Below are positions 47,866 to 55,997 of a stretch of 64,000 nt of DNA, in pieces. The translations under genes were made by a program, and so were the position numbers. This stretch comes from CAVOJV01 sp963696325 (lineage in GTDB: Bacteria; Pseudomonadota; Gammaproteobacteria; Competibacterales; Competibacteraceae): positions 1 to 64,000 of the forward strand of contig CAVOJV010000061.1 of assembly GCA_963696325.1 (NCBI GenBank), read 5' to 3'. The notes under the pieces were generated by a model. That model had not been told where the DNA came from. It worked only from the letters and a program-made list of their open reading frames with translations, and searched no databases. Numbering within the stretch: the stretch's first letter is position 1; the number at the start of each line of letters is the position of its first letter.

Positions 47866-48402
47866 ATGAAATTGATCATCCTGGACCGCGACGGTGTCAT
47901 TAATGAGGACTCCGATAATTACATCCGATCTCCTGACCAATGGTTACCCATACCCGGTAGTCTCGAAGCCATTGCCCGGTTAAGCCGTGCTGGTTATCGG
48001 GTGGTTGTCGCTACCAATCAGTCAGGCATCGGCCGCGATCTGTTCAGTATAGAGACCCTAAATCAGATCCATGAAAAGATGCATCGTTTCGCCCATGAGG
48101 CTGGCGGCGCCATTGAAGCGATTTTCTTTTGTCCGGATACCGATAATGCAAATCCTGATCGGAAACCCAATCCCGGTCTGCTGGAGGATATTGGCCGGCG
48201 ACTAAGGATCAACCTCAACGGCATCCCGGTCGTGGGCGATAGCCTGCGGGATGTGCAGGCCGCCCAGGCCGTTGGCGCCAGACCTATCCTGGTGCGCACC
48301 GGCAAAGGCGAGCGTACCCTGGCCGGGAAAAATGACATCGATGGGGTAATGGTGTTCGCGGACCTGGCTACCGTCGCGGACTTCCTGCTCACCCCACGGT
48401 AA
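47866..48402 (+). CDS. gmhB: D-glycero-beta-D-manno-heptose 1,7-bisphosphate 7-phosphatase GmhB
   Basis: A 178-residue HAD-family phosphatase in ADP-heptose synthesis for the lipopolysaccharide inner core. The catalytic motif is LDRDGVIN (nucleophile Asp 7, acid Asp 9), with motif II ATNQSGIGR, the zinc-binding type loop CPDTDNANPDRKPNPG (one cysteine kept) and motif IV VGDSLRDVQAA. It follows glyS across the second parS-like site and precedes plsC by 17 bases, the order found near oriC in pseudomonads. Confidence 0.92.
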   Translation: MKLIILDRDGVINEDSDNYIRSPDQWLPIPGSLEAIARLSRAGYRVVVATNQSGIGRDLFSIETLNQIHEKMHRFAHEAGGAIEAIFFCPDTDNANPDRKPNPGLLEDIGRRLRINLNGIPVVGDSLRDVQAAQAVGARPILVRTGKGERTLAGKNDIDGVMVFADLATVADFLLTPR

Positions 48403-48419
48403 CTGATCGGGTCCCTATT

Positions 48420-49172
48420 ATGACAACAATGCCGCACGCCAAGGAGTCGAGCACCCTGGTGCTTTTCGTTCGTTCCCTCTTGTTTTCCACTGGCATGATA
48501 CTCTCGACGTTGATTGTGGTACCCCTCGTCATGTTGAGCTTCCCCTTTCCATTTGAACAACGCTATCGCGTTTCGCAACGGTGGAGTCGCTTCAACATGT
48601 GGTGGCTTAAGAAAACCTGCGGCATTGACTGTCAAATTAGCGGCCTGGAGCACCTGCCTACGGGGCCTACCATTGTCATCGCCAAACACCAGTCAGCCTG
48701 GGAAACGATGTTCCTTCAGCAGTTGCTACCTCCGCTGGTGTGGGTCGTAAAAAGAGAACTGTTGTGGGTCCCCTTCTTCGGCTGGGCGCTAGCCATTCTG
48801 AACCCGATCACCATCAACCGCGAAGCGGCCAACGCTGCCATCAAGCAAGTGCTGCAACAGGGCAGGGAGCAGGTGAGCAAGGGGCGTTGGGTGCTGATCT
48901 TTCCCGAAGGTACCCGCACTGCCCCCGGCGTCCGTGGTCGCTATGGCGTAGGTGGCGCCATGCTGGCAGCTCATACGGGTTGCCCGATCCTTCCGGTTGC
49001 CCACAATGCCGGTGAATTCTGGCCCCGCCGAGGGTTTCTCAAGCGTCCTGGAACCATTCAGTTGGTATTTGGACCGCTCGTGGAGAGTAACGGTCGCAAG
49101 GCAAAAGCACTGAATGCCCTCGTGGAAGAGTGGATTGAGGGCACCATGCAGCGCATTAGCAACGTAGCTTAA
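48420..49172 (+). CDS. plsC: 1-acyl-sn-glycerol-3-phosphate acyltransferase
   Basis: A 250-residue inner-membrane acyltransferase making phosphatidic acid. An N-terminal membrane segment (about 15-42) is followed by the acyltransferase motifs: KHQSAWETMF, where the usual HxxxxD is HxxxxE as in the Pseudomonas and Neisseria lysophosphatidate enzymes, NREAANAAIKQ, and FPEGTRTAPG. It lies directly after gmhB and is probably co-transcribed with it. Confidence 0.92.
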   Translation: MTTMPHAKESSTLVLFVRSLLFSTGMILSTLIVVPLVMLSFPFPFEQRYRVSQRWSRFNMWWLKKTCGIDCQISGLEHLPTGPTIVIAKHQSAWETMFLQQLLPPLVWVVKRELLWVPFFGWALAILNPITINREAANAAIKQVLQQGREQVSKGRWVLIFPEGTRTAPGVRGRYGVGGAMLAAHTGCPILPVAHNAGEFWPRRGFLKRPGTIQLVFGPLVESNGRKAKALNALVEEWIEGTMQRISNVA

Positions 49173-49371
49173 ATAGTAAGGACTGGTAAGCAGGTTGGAA
49201 ACCTACACGCTCTACGGGCTTTTCCAAATGCTAGGCATTGGATGTCTGAAAGCGCTTGATAAGTTTCAAAAATCGGAGCGTACAAAAGAGGGTACAGGCA
49301 ACTCGGCTCCCTATACATTGACTAACGTAGACAACTATCCCGACCCCGCAGAGTTTCTGGAGGCTCGCACC

Positions 49372-49773
49372 ATGGTGAGAAGATACGGTTCCCGCATACC
49401 GGCTAAGCCTAATACGGATAAGCTCGATCAGATCGTCGTCCAGGCCCGGCAAGCCCAGGATGGGCGCAACGAAGGTTACCGGCAGCAATCCCTTAAAATC
49501 CATCCTTGGGTTTGCGGACGCTGCGGGCGCGAGTTCACCCGCGAGAACTTGCGCGAACTCACCGTGCATCATAAGGATCACAACCACGACAACAACCCGC
49601 CCGACGGCAGCAACTGGGAAAACCTCTGCCTGTATTGCCATGATAACGAGCATGCGCGCTATGAGGAATTTCTGGCCAGCGGCGGAGCGCCAGACAGCGG
49701 CGGGCGCAAACCGGTGGCCACTCATAACCCGTTTGCGAACCTTCAGGATTTACTGAACAACAAGCAACGCTGA
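49372..49773 (+). CDS. yajD: YajD family HNH nuclease-like protein
   Basis: A 133-residue protein with the HNH fold. The zinc-binding pairs are CGRCG and CLYC, the HNH core is LTVHHKDHNHDN, followed by DGSNWENLCLYCHDNEH. The C-terminus NPFANLQDLLN is typical of YajD. Start 49372 is supported by GGAGG eight bases upstream; the frame is open back to a TTG at 49195 but that extension lacks family similarity. The substrate of YajD proteins is unknown. Confidence 0.88.
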   Translation: MVRRYGSRIPAKPNTDKLDQIVVQARQAQDGRNEGYRQQSLKIHPWVCGRCGREFTRENLRELTVHHKDHNHDNNPPDGSNWENLCLYCHDNEHARYEEFLASGGAPDSGGRKPVATHNPFANLQDLLNNKQR

Positions 49774-49793
49774 TTCTCGGGAGGGTATTCAGA

Positions 49794-49982
49794 GTGGAAA
49801 CCGCGTCAACATGGGAGATTATCCTTGCTGGGGTAGTAGCGCTGCTGGTCATATTATGGTTCAGGCCGGGGATCAAAGCGGCCTTGGCGCGCAGCCGAAC
49901 GGCCCCGAAAGATTGGCCGTCCGTGCTTATCCCTCTGGCTGTGGTGGTGCTGTTCGTGCTTTTGCTCATCGCCCTGGTGTAG
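49794..49982 (+). CDS. small two-helix membrane protein
   Basis: A 62-residue protein with hydrophobic segments at about 9-23 and 44-61 and a basic linker (RPGIKAALARSRTAPKD). The start is GTG at 49794 with GGGAGGG upstream, 20 bases after yajD. I do not recognise the family by name, but the good ribosome-binding site, clean topology and tight spacing support a real gene. A possible function cannot be given. Confidence 0.72.
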   Translation: METASTWEIILAGVVALLVILWFRPGIKAALARSRTAPKDWPSVLIPLAVVVLFVLLLIALV

Positions 49983-50196
49983 GTGGGGCTCCCCACCAAA
50001 CACCGCGGAGTCAGGATCGGATACCGCGCAATTATTTGAGGATGGCGGTCACTTGGGAGCCGTCATTCACTGTTGCGAATTTCCAGCATCTGGAAGACCT
50101 CCGGGCTAGGCCCCAGGTAGCCGCTGGGAGACAAGATGAACAACCCGGTGACGCCTACGTAAAACGGGGCCTCCTCGAGGAGACTGGCGCACGGTC

Positions 50197-50973
50197 TTAC
50201 TTTTCGACGAACGCCCGCTCGATTAAGTAATCGCCTGGCCGGCCAACCCGGGGTGATATCGTAAAGCCACGTGCGTCCAAGAGGGCGGAGGTGTCCTGCA
50301 GCATGTGTGGGCTGCCGCAAATCATCGCCCGGTCGTGCTCAGGGTTGAGCGGTGGTAGGCCGATGTCCGTAAACAGCTTGCCGCTGTTGATCAGACCGGT
50401 CAGCCGTCCCTGATTGCGAAAGGGTTCGCGCGTTACGGTAGGGTAGTAAATCAGTTTCTCGCGGACGGCATTGCCGAAGAATTCGCTTTCCGGCAGTTCC
50501 TTCGTGATGTAGTTGGCGTAGGCAAGTTCGCTCACGTAACGCACCCCGTGTACCAACACGATTTTCTCAAACCGTTCGTAGGCTTCCGGGTCTTTGATGA
50601 TACTCATGAAGGGCGCCAGACCGGTTCCGGTACCCAGCAGATAGAGGTTCTTGCCCGGCAGCAGGTCACGCAGCACGAGCGTGCCGGTTGGCTTACGGCT
50701 TACCAGCAGCGGGTCTCCCACCTTGAGATGCTGCAGGCGCGAAGTGAGCGGGCCGTTCTGGACCTTGATGCTGAAAAACTCGAGGTGTTCCTCGTAGTTG
50801 GCGCTGGCAATGCTGTACGCCCGCAGTAGGGGGCGCCCGTCGACCTCCAGGCCGATCATCACGAAGTGGCCGTTCTCGAAGCGGAGTCCCCGATCACGGG
50901 TGGTCTTGAAGCTGAACAGAGTGTCGTTCCAGTGATGCACGTTCGTCACGCGCTCGATAACAAAATTGGTCAT
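50197..50973 (-). CDS. fpr: ferredoxin--NADP reductase Fpr
   Basis: A 258-residue flavoprotein of the FNR superfamily moving electrons between NADPH and ferredoxin or flavodoxin, often tied to oxidative stress. The FAD-binding motif is RAYSIASANYEEHLEFF, the NADP-binding part starts LYLLGTGTGLAPF, and MICGSPHMLQD follows. The C-terminus VGRPGDYLIERAFVEK ends in the VEK typical of the proteobacterial subclass. A possible partner, the 2[4Fe-4S] ferredoxin, is at 11483-11737, but they are not linked. Confidence 0.95.
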   Translation of the reverse strand: MTNFVIERVTNVHHWNDTLFSFKTTRDRGLRFENGHFVMIGLEVDGRPLLRAYSIASANYEEHLEFFSIKVQNGPLTSRLQHLKVGDPLLVSRKPTGTLVLRDLLPGKNLYLLGTGTGLAPFMSIIKDPEAYERFEKIVLVHGVRYVSELAYANYITKELPESEFFGNAVREKLIYYPTVTREPFRNQGRLTGLINSGKLFTDIGLPPLNPEHDRAMICGSPHMLQDTSALLDARGFTISPRVGRPGDYLIERAFVEK

Positions 50974-51122
50974 AAACCCAATCGCTTGAAGTTATAGTGA
51001 AAAAATTAGTTATTATACAGTCTGGGTATCCTTGTTGACATCCTGCCATTCCGCCGGGGGCGCAAGCACATCTTGCCCTTGTTACCCTGCCGCTACCACT
51101 ATCTTAAGCCTAGGTAATCACG

Positions 51123-51518
51123 ATGAAATTGCTTAACACGACAGTCCTTGCTTTCTTGTCGGCGCTCCTGCTCATCCTCACCCCGTACGCCGCGGGCGCG
51201 CAAACCAAGGAACCCAAAAAACCCATAGAGTTGGCGGACCTCGTGGTCGGCACGTATTATGGCGAAGTGGTCTCGGATTCGAAAGGCAGTTCACAAAGCG
51301 ATATCACCGTGACGATCACCAAAGGGGGTAAATGGACGGTACAAGTGACTTCTGACTACCCCAGGCTGGGCGCCGTCAATGTTAAGCTGACCCGCATCGG
51401 CAACCAGATCCTCAACGCAACTGGTGACGCCGTATTGCGGCTGGATTTGGAGAAACATCCGCCACACTTGGATTACAACCCCCATAACGAAGTGGCGTAT
51501 GTGGGGAACAGGCAGTAG
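51123..51518 (+). CDS. small secreted protein of unknown function
   Basis: A 131-residue protein with a clear signal peptide (MKLLNTTVLAFLSALLLILT, cleaved after about GAQ). The mature part (about 105 residues) is rich in beta strands: GTYYGEVVSDSKGSSQSDITV and KWTVQVTSDYP, with no cysteine. I do not recognise the family. It stands alone between fpr (divergent) and the SRPBCC-SDR gene, so context gives no role. Confidence 0.7.
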   Translation: MKLLNTTVLAFLSALLLILTPYAAGAQTKEPKKPIELADLVVGTYYGEVVSDSKGSSQSDITVTITKGGKWTVQVTSDYPRLGAVNVKLTRIGNQILNATGDAVLRLDLEKHPPHLDYNPHNEVAYVGNRQ

Positions 51519-51674
51519 CAAGCGCCTCAACCCCGAAATCAACTCCCGCCCGGTGGCTGCCCATCAAGCCGCGACCCACCTACACTGCCATGCGACTCCA
51601 GCCGGCATTGCTGGTCACAATCCTGGCGGAAGACACACTTTTCCGTTATTCCACTGATTTGATTAAGGCCCGCC

Positions 51675-53105
51675 ATGATACGTCTGCAAGAAACCATTGA
51701 AGTCCCCCAGCCGATTGGAGAGGTTTTCGATTACACCAGCAATTTCGCCAATGTCGCACAATGGGACCCCGGCATTGCCGAATCCAGCAAGGTTAGCCAA
51801 GGCTCTATCGGGATTGGCGCCGAGTTTCGGGTGCGGGTCAAATTCGGGCCGTTGCATACTATCCCCATGACTTATGCCATTGTTACCTATGAACCGCCTT
51901 TTCGAGTAGTGCTGGAGGGCAAGGGCGATACCATCCAGGCACTCGATGATATTCAATTCGCCGCCACGGCCACCGGCACGCGGATCACCTACACGGCGGA
52001 TTTGTCCTTTCAAGGGTTCATGGGCCATGTTGTGCCCTACCTGAAGGGGACGCTGGATAAGGTCGGCAGGAATGCCGTCAAGGGACTACAGACGGTACTT
52101 TCCGAAGATCCACCGGTGCCCTCCCGCGGCACGGTGAATTATCTCGCGGACCGCTTGATTCTGCCCGGCATGTTGGGGTTTACCAGCCTAGGCTACCGCT
52201 GGCATAAGCGTTCGTGGAAACCGCTGGCGGTGTCGTTGCGGGGGCAAACGGCTATCGTCACTGGGGCGACATCCGGGCTGGGACTCGCCGCGGCCCGGCA
52301 ACTGGCCGGGCTGGGCGCCCGCGTCGTCCTAGTGGGTCGCAACCGGGAAAAAGCCGAGGCCAGCCGGAATGACATTATCACCGCCACCGGCAATGACGGT
52401 ATCACGGTCGAGATCGCCGATCTTGGACTGCTGGAGGAGGTAAGGCAACTGGCGGAACGATTGCTCCAGAACGAACCCCGGATTCAGATTCTCGTCAACA
52501 ACGCCGGCGTGTTGCTCGCCCCGCGGACTACCAATGCGGAAGGCAATGAGATGACGCTGGCGACCAATCTGTTGGCCCCCTTCCTGCTGACCAATCTGCT
52601 GATTCCACGACTTAAGGAATCGGCGCCGGCCCGGATTGTCAACGTGTCGTCGGGCGGGATGTACACCAGCGGCGTTGACGTAGACGATCTGCAGTACAAG
52701 AAAGGTTCCTATGACGGCAGCAGAGCCTATGCGCGCACCAAGCGGGCCTTGGTGATTCTGACCGAGCTATGGGCGAAGCAACTGAAGGACAGCGGCGTAG
52801 TCGTGCATGCCATGCATCCCGGTTGGGCAGATACCCCAGGCGTGGAGACCTCACTGCCCACATTCTACAGGATCACCAGGCGCTTCCTGCGCACGCCGGA
52901 GGAAGGCGCCGATACGATCACCTGGCTGGCCGCCTCGCGGGAGGCGGGTAAGGTGAGTGGCCGCTTCTGGCTGGATCGCGAACCCCATACCACCCATATT
53001 CTTCCCGGCACCTGGGCGTCACAAAAGGAACGCCAGCAATTATGGGATGCGCTGGCGGAATTGGCGGGTTGGCATGAAGCGGCCAGCGAGCGGGTGGCTG
53101 AATAG
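51675..53105 (+). CDS. SRPBCC-SDR fusion protein (DHRS12-like)
   Basis: A 476-residue two-domain protein. Residues 1-145 form an SRPBCC/polyketide-cyclase-like lipid-binding fold (ETIEVPQPIGEVFDYTSNF, AQWDPGIAE). Residues about 190-440 form a short-chain dehydrogenase with TGATSGLG (196-203), NNAGVLL and the catalytic YARTK with a preceding serine (VNVSSGG). The SDR part resembles animal DHRS12. The natural reading is that the first domain feeds a hydrophobic substrate to the reductase; substrate unknown. It lies just before the lexA2 promoter on the same strand. Confidence 0.85.
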   Translation: MIRLQETIEVPQPIGEVFDYTSNFANVAQWDPGIAESSKVSQGSIGIGAEFRVRVKFGPLHTIPMTYAIVTYEPPFRVVLEGKGDTIQALDDIQFAATATGTRITYTADLSFQGFMGHVVPYLKGTLDKVGRNAVKGLQTVLSEDPPVPSRGTVNYLADRLILPGMLGFTSLGYRWHKRSWKPLAVSLRGQTAIVTGATSGLGLAAARQLAGLGARVVLVGRNREKAEASRNDIITATGNDGITVEIADLGLLEEVRQLAERLLQNEPRIQILVNNAGVLLAPRTTNAEGNEMTLATNLLAPFLLTNLLIPRLKESAPARIVNVSSGGMYTSGVDVDDLQYKKGSYDGSRAYARTKRALVILTELWAKQLKDSGVVVHAMHPGWADTPGVETSLPTFYRITRRFLRTPEEGADTITWLAASREAGKVSGRFWLDREPHTTHILPGTWASQKERQQLWDALAELAGWHEAASERVAE

Positions 53106-53167
53106 CCGTTTCAGTAGCAGGCTTCGATCATGGATATGATGGCGACCGAGAGGTGGTCGCAAAACGC

Positions 53168-53196
53168 TTGACTATCGTACGATCGTTCGATATGGT
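53168..53196 (+). promoter_or_regulatory. lexA2 promoter
   Basis: TTGACT (53168-53173), a 17-base spacer, and TATGGT (53191-53196). This is a strong sigma-70-type promoter. The expected start, about seven bases after the -10 box, falls on the A of the lexA2 ATG at 53203, so the message may be leaderless. The spacer is almost fully covered by the left operator half at 53176-53190. Confidence 0.75.
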
Positions 53197-53220
53197 AAGC
53201 GCATGTCGAACGATCGTACG
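53176..53220. promoter_or_regulatory. paired LexA2-type operators, 15-bp inverted repeat
   Basis: CGTACGATCGTTCGA (53176-53190) and its exact reverse complement TCGAACGATCGTACG (53206-53220) are separated by 15 bases. Each contains a GTAC-N4-GTTC core, close to the GTAC-N4-GTGC type reported for Pseudomonas LexA2. The left copy fills the promoter spacer and the right copy covers codons 2-6 of lexA2. Two repressor dimers here would block both promoter and early elongation. Confidence 0.8.
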
Positions 53221-53781
53221 TATCTCGCCAAGCTCCAGGATTATTATGCGCAATATCGCGTGTTGCCGTCCTACGCCACGCTCAGCAAGCTGCTGGGCTT
53301 CACGTCCAAATCGTCCGCGGCGGCACTCGTCGCCCGCCTTCAGCGGGCCGGTTACCTTAACAGTACCCCCGACAAACGGCTCAGCCCGACCCGGCGCTTC
53401 TTCGAACGATTGATAGCCCAGGACCCGGTGCGGGCTGGGCTGCCCAATCCGGCTGGCGATGGGGTTGATGATGCTCTGCTCCTCGATGGCTTTCTTGTCG
53501 AACACCCTTCCGAGACGATCATGGTGCGAGTCAAGGGGGATTCGATGCGGGATGCCGGCATCCTGGAAGGCGATTTGGTGGTGGTCGAGAAACGGCATTC
53601 CGCCAGCAGAGGAGACATCGTCGTGGCCATCGTCGATAACCAGTTTACGCTCAAGCGCCTTGACCAGGAAAATGGCGAGTATGTGTTGCGTCCTGCCAAC
53701 CCCGCCTACGCCCCCCTCCGCCCACAAGGGCAACTGGAGATCATCGGCGTCGTGGTGGGACTCGCCCGCAAGTACAAATAG
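53203..53781 (+). CDS. lexA2: LexA2-type repressor
   Basis: A 192-residue S24-family repressor. The N-terminal 65 residues form a winged helix-turn-helix (YATLSKLLGFTSKSSAAALVARL). The self-cleavage pair is Ser 114 (VKGDSMRDAG) and Lys 151 (FTLKRL). A possible cleavage site is Ala78-Gly79. It heads imuA, imuB and dnaE2, so it should autoregulate the cassette through the operators at its promoter and be released by RecA after DNA damage. The second-operon position and the neighbours distinguish it from the housekeeping LexA, which is not in this window. Confidence 0.92.
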   Translation: MSNDRTYLAKLQDYYAQYRVLPSYATLSKLLGFTSKSSAAALVARLQRAGYLNSTPDKRLSPTRRFFERLIAQDPVRAGLPNPAGDGVDDALLLDGFLVEHPSETIMVRVKGDSMRDAGILEGDLVVVEKRHSASRGDIVVAIVDNQFTLKRLDQENGEYVLRPANPAYAPLRPQGQLEIIGVVVGLARKYK

Positions 53782-53792
53782 CGCTAGTCGCC

Positions 53793-54533
53793 ATGACCCT
53801 CCGCACTACCGCCTTGTCAGTCGTCCTGCAGCACCCGGCACTATGGCGGGGCAGTGAATGCGCATCGGTCAACCTGCCCAGCCTGCCCACCGGGTTCCCC
53901 GCGCTGGATGCCTTGCTGCCCGGCGGTGGTTGGCCACGGGGCGCATTGACAGAGTTGTTACCGACCTGCCTGGGCGTCGGCGAGATGCGGCTGATTTTGC
54001 CTGCCTTGCAGCGCCTGACCCAGGTGGGGCAGTGGGTTGTCCTGATCGACCCACCCCATATACCTTACGCACCCGCGCTGGCATCGGCGGGAGTAAGGCT
54101 GGCACGGCTCGCGGTGGTGCGACCGAGCCAGCCGCCGGATAGCCTGTGGGCGGCAGAGCAAGCCTTGCGGGCGGGCTGTTGCGGCGCGGTGGTGTGCTGG
54201 CCCATCACCCGGGATCAGCGCGTGCTGCGGCGCCTGCAACTGGCCGCTGAAGCTGGCAAGTCGTGGGGAGTGCTCTATCGGCCTGCCGCCTTGGTGACTT
54301 GTCCCTCGCCGGCCCCATTACGCATGGCGATCACCACCGTCGACCGCCGCATCACCGTTACCATTCTGAAGCGTCGTGGCGGCAGCGCGCCGGCTCCGCT
54401 TTGTCTCTCTGCGGATAAGCCGGCACCCTGGCCGGATGGCCCGCCAAGCGTCAGGGCGATCGACGCAACACCCTCACCCCGCAGTTCCCCTTGCGCCGAC
54501 GGGTGTTGCGCGGAACGCAATGAACAGCGGTAG
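53793..54533 (+). CDS. imuA: translesion synthesis accessory protein ImuA
   Basis: A 246-residue RecA/SulA-like protein. The N-terminus LPTGFPALDALLPGGGWPRGALTELL is characteristic of ImuA. A Walker-A-like stretch is present only in degraded form, as in the family. The C-terminus is proline-rich and poorly conserved. ImuA with ImuB and DnaE2 forms the mutasome that copies past DNA damage. It starts 11 bases after lexA2. Confidence 0.9.
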   Translation: MTLRTTALSVVLQHPALWRGSECASVNLPSLPTGFPALDALLPGGGWPRGALTELLPTCLGVGEMRLILPALQRLTQVGQWVVLIDPPHIPYAPALASAGVRLARLAVVRPSQPPDSLWAAEQALRAGCCGAVVCWPITRDQRVLRRLQLAAEAGKSWGVLYRPAALVTCPSPAPLRMAITTVDRRITVTILKRRGGSAPAPLCLSADKPAPWPDGPPSVRAIDATPSPRSSPCADGCCAERNEQR

Positions 54534-54547
54534 CGGCGGGATTCGGC

Positions 54548-55981
54548 ATGCGTTGGGTTGCCCTTCATATTCCCACGCTGGCTCTGGAGATCTTTACGCG
54601 CGCGCTGGCAACGCCCGAACCATTCGTGGTCAGTACCGGTCCCGCCCAGCGCCCGCTGGTTTATGCCTGTAATGTCGCCGCGCACGGGCTGGGAGTCAGG
54701 CCCGGCATGACGGTGGCCGCTGCCCAGGCCCTCGCCGGGAGCCTTCCGATCCGACCGCGTGACTCCCACGCGGAAGCCCGCTGTGTGAAGACGCTGGCGG
54801 GCTGGGCGGGACAGTTCACGCCATCGGTCAGTCTGGTCGGACAGCGCGGCCTGTTGCTAGAGGTCTCCGGTAGCCTGCGGCTGTTCGGAGGACTGGAAGC
54901 CATCGTACAGGCGCTGCAGACGGGTATCGGCGCGCTGGGTTACAGCGCCTGTGTCGCGGCGGCTCCGACGCCGCTGGGAGCCTGGTTGCTGGCCCGCGCC
55001 GGGCAATCGCTCACGATCGATGACCCAGAGGAACTTGCCATTAGGCTGGCGGCACTGCCGCTCGCGTTGCTGGAGCCGTCGCTCAGTACGCTGGATAATT
55101 TACAGGCCCTCGGCGTCCGCACGCTCGGTGACTGCGTGCGGCTACCGCGCGACGGCCTCGCCCGGCGCTTCGGCCAGCAGCTGCTGGATGCCCTGGATCG
55201 CGCGCTGGGCAAGATCCCCGATCCACGGGTGTTTGTCACCCCCGCGGCGCGCTTTGTGGCGAGGCTGGAGCTACCGGCCGAGGTTATCGAGACAGCAGCA
55301 CTCCTGTTCGCCCTGCGCCGCCTGTTGACAGAACTGGAAGGCTTCCTGCGCGGGCGCGACGCCGGGGTGCAACAACTCTGTCTGGACTGCGCGCATGGCA
55401 ACGGCAATAGCACGGAAATCACTATCGGGCTGGTCACACCCGCCAGGGACGCCGCCCAGCTGCTGATGCTGCTGCGCGAACGGATCAATGGGACCGAGCT
55501 TCCCGCCCCGGTGCGCGCGCTGGTACTGCGGGCGAAGACCCCGGTTCCGTACCGGCCCTGCCAGCACCAACTGGTAGCGGACACCAGCCTGGAGACCGAG
55601 CACTGGGAACGGCTGCTGGAACGCTTACACGCCCGTCTCGGAGCGCAGGCGGTGTATGGCCTGGCGACCTGCCCCGATCACCGGCCCGAGCGCGCCTGGC
55701 AGGCGGTTGCCATCGGCGCCGAAACGCCACCGCTTTGCCAGGCTCAGCCGCGGCCGGTCTTTCTGTTGCGTGAACCGCGCTTGCTCGGCGCAGGGAGCGG
55801 GCTGACGCTTGCCGGCCAGCTGCGGATTACGGACGGTCCGGAACGCCTGGAAAGCGGCTGGTGGGATGGACACGATGTCGCTCGTGACTATTATATCGCC
55901 GAAGGTGCCAAGCCGGCCCGTTACTGGGTTTTCCGGGACCTGCGCACCAATGCCTGGTATCTGCATGGCCTGTTCAGTTGA
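54548..55981 (+). CDS. imuB: ImuB, catalytically inactive Y-family polymerase homolog
   Basis: A 477-residue protein related to DinB polymerases. It starts RWVALHIPTLALE, where active Y-family enzymes have the metal-binding DxD motif at the corresponding position; the catalytic acidic residues are absent. The fingers/palm region (YACNVAAHGLGVRPGMTVAAAQAL) and little finger are kept, followed by a C-terminal ImuB region ending YWVFRDLRTNAWYLHGLFS. It acts as the hub that links DnaE2 to the sliding clamp (family knowledge). It begins 14 bases after imuA. Confidence 0.92.
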   Translation: MRWVALHIPTLALEIFTRALATPEPFVVSTGPAQRPLVYACNVAAHGLGVRPGMTVAAAQALAGSLPIRPRDSHAEARCVKTLAGWAGQFTPSVSLVGQRGLLLEVSGSLRLFGGLEAIVQALQTGIGALGYSACVAAAPTPLGAWLLARAGQSLTIDDPEELAIRLAALPLALLEPSLSTLDNLQALGVRTLGDCVRLPRDGLARRFGQQLLDALDRALGKIPDPRVFVTPAARFVARLELPAEVIETAALLFALRRLLTELEGFLRGRDAGVQQLCLDCAHGNGNSTEITIGLVTPARDAAQLLMLLRERINGTELPAPVRALVLRAKTPVPYRPCQHQLVADTSLETEHWERLLERLHARLGAQAVYGLATCPDHRPERAWQAVAIGAETPPLCQAQPRPVFLLREPRLLGAGSGLTLAGQLRITDGPERLESGWWDGHDVARDYYIAEGAKPARYWVFRDLRTNAWYLHGLFS

Positions 55982-55997
55982 TGGCGCGAGCTCGCCC

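Noticed and set aside
49195..49371. N-terminal extension of yajD from a TTG codon
   Set aside because: The extension has no similarity to YajD, while the ATG at 49372 has a good ribosome-binding site.
50063..50196. Minus-strand frame after the fpr stop
   Set aside because: It reads protein-like near its end, but most of the frame lies over fpr in another phase and no family was recognised.
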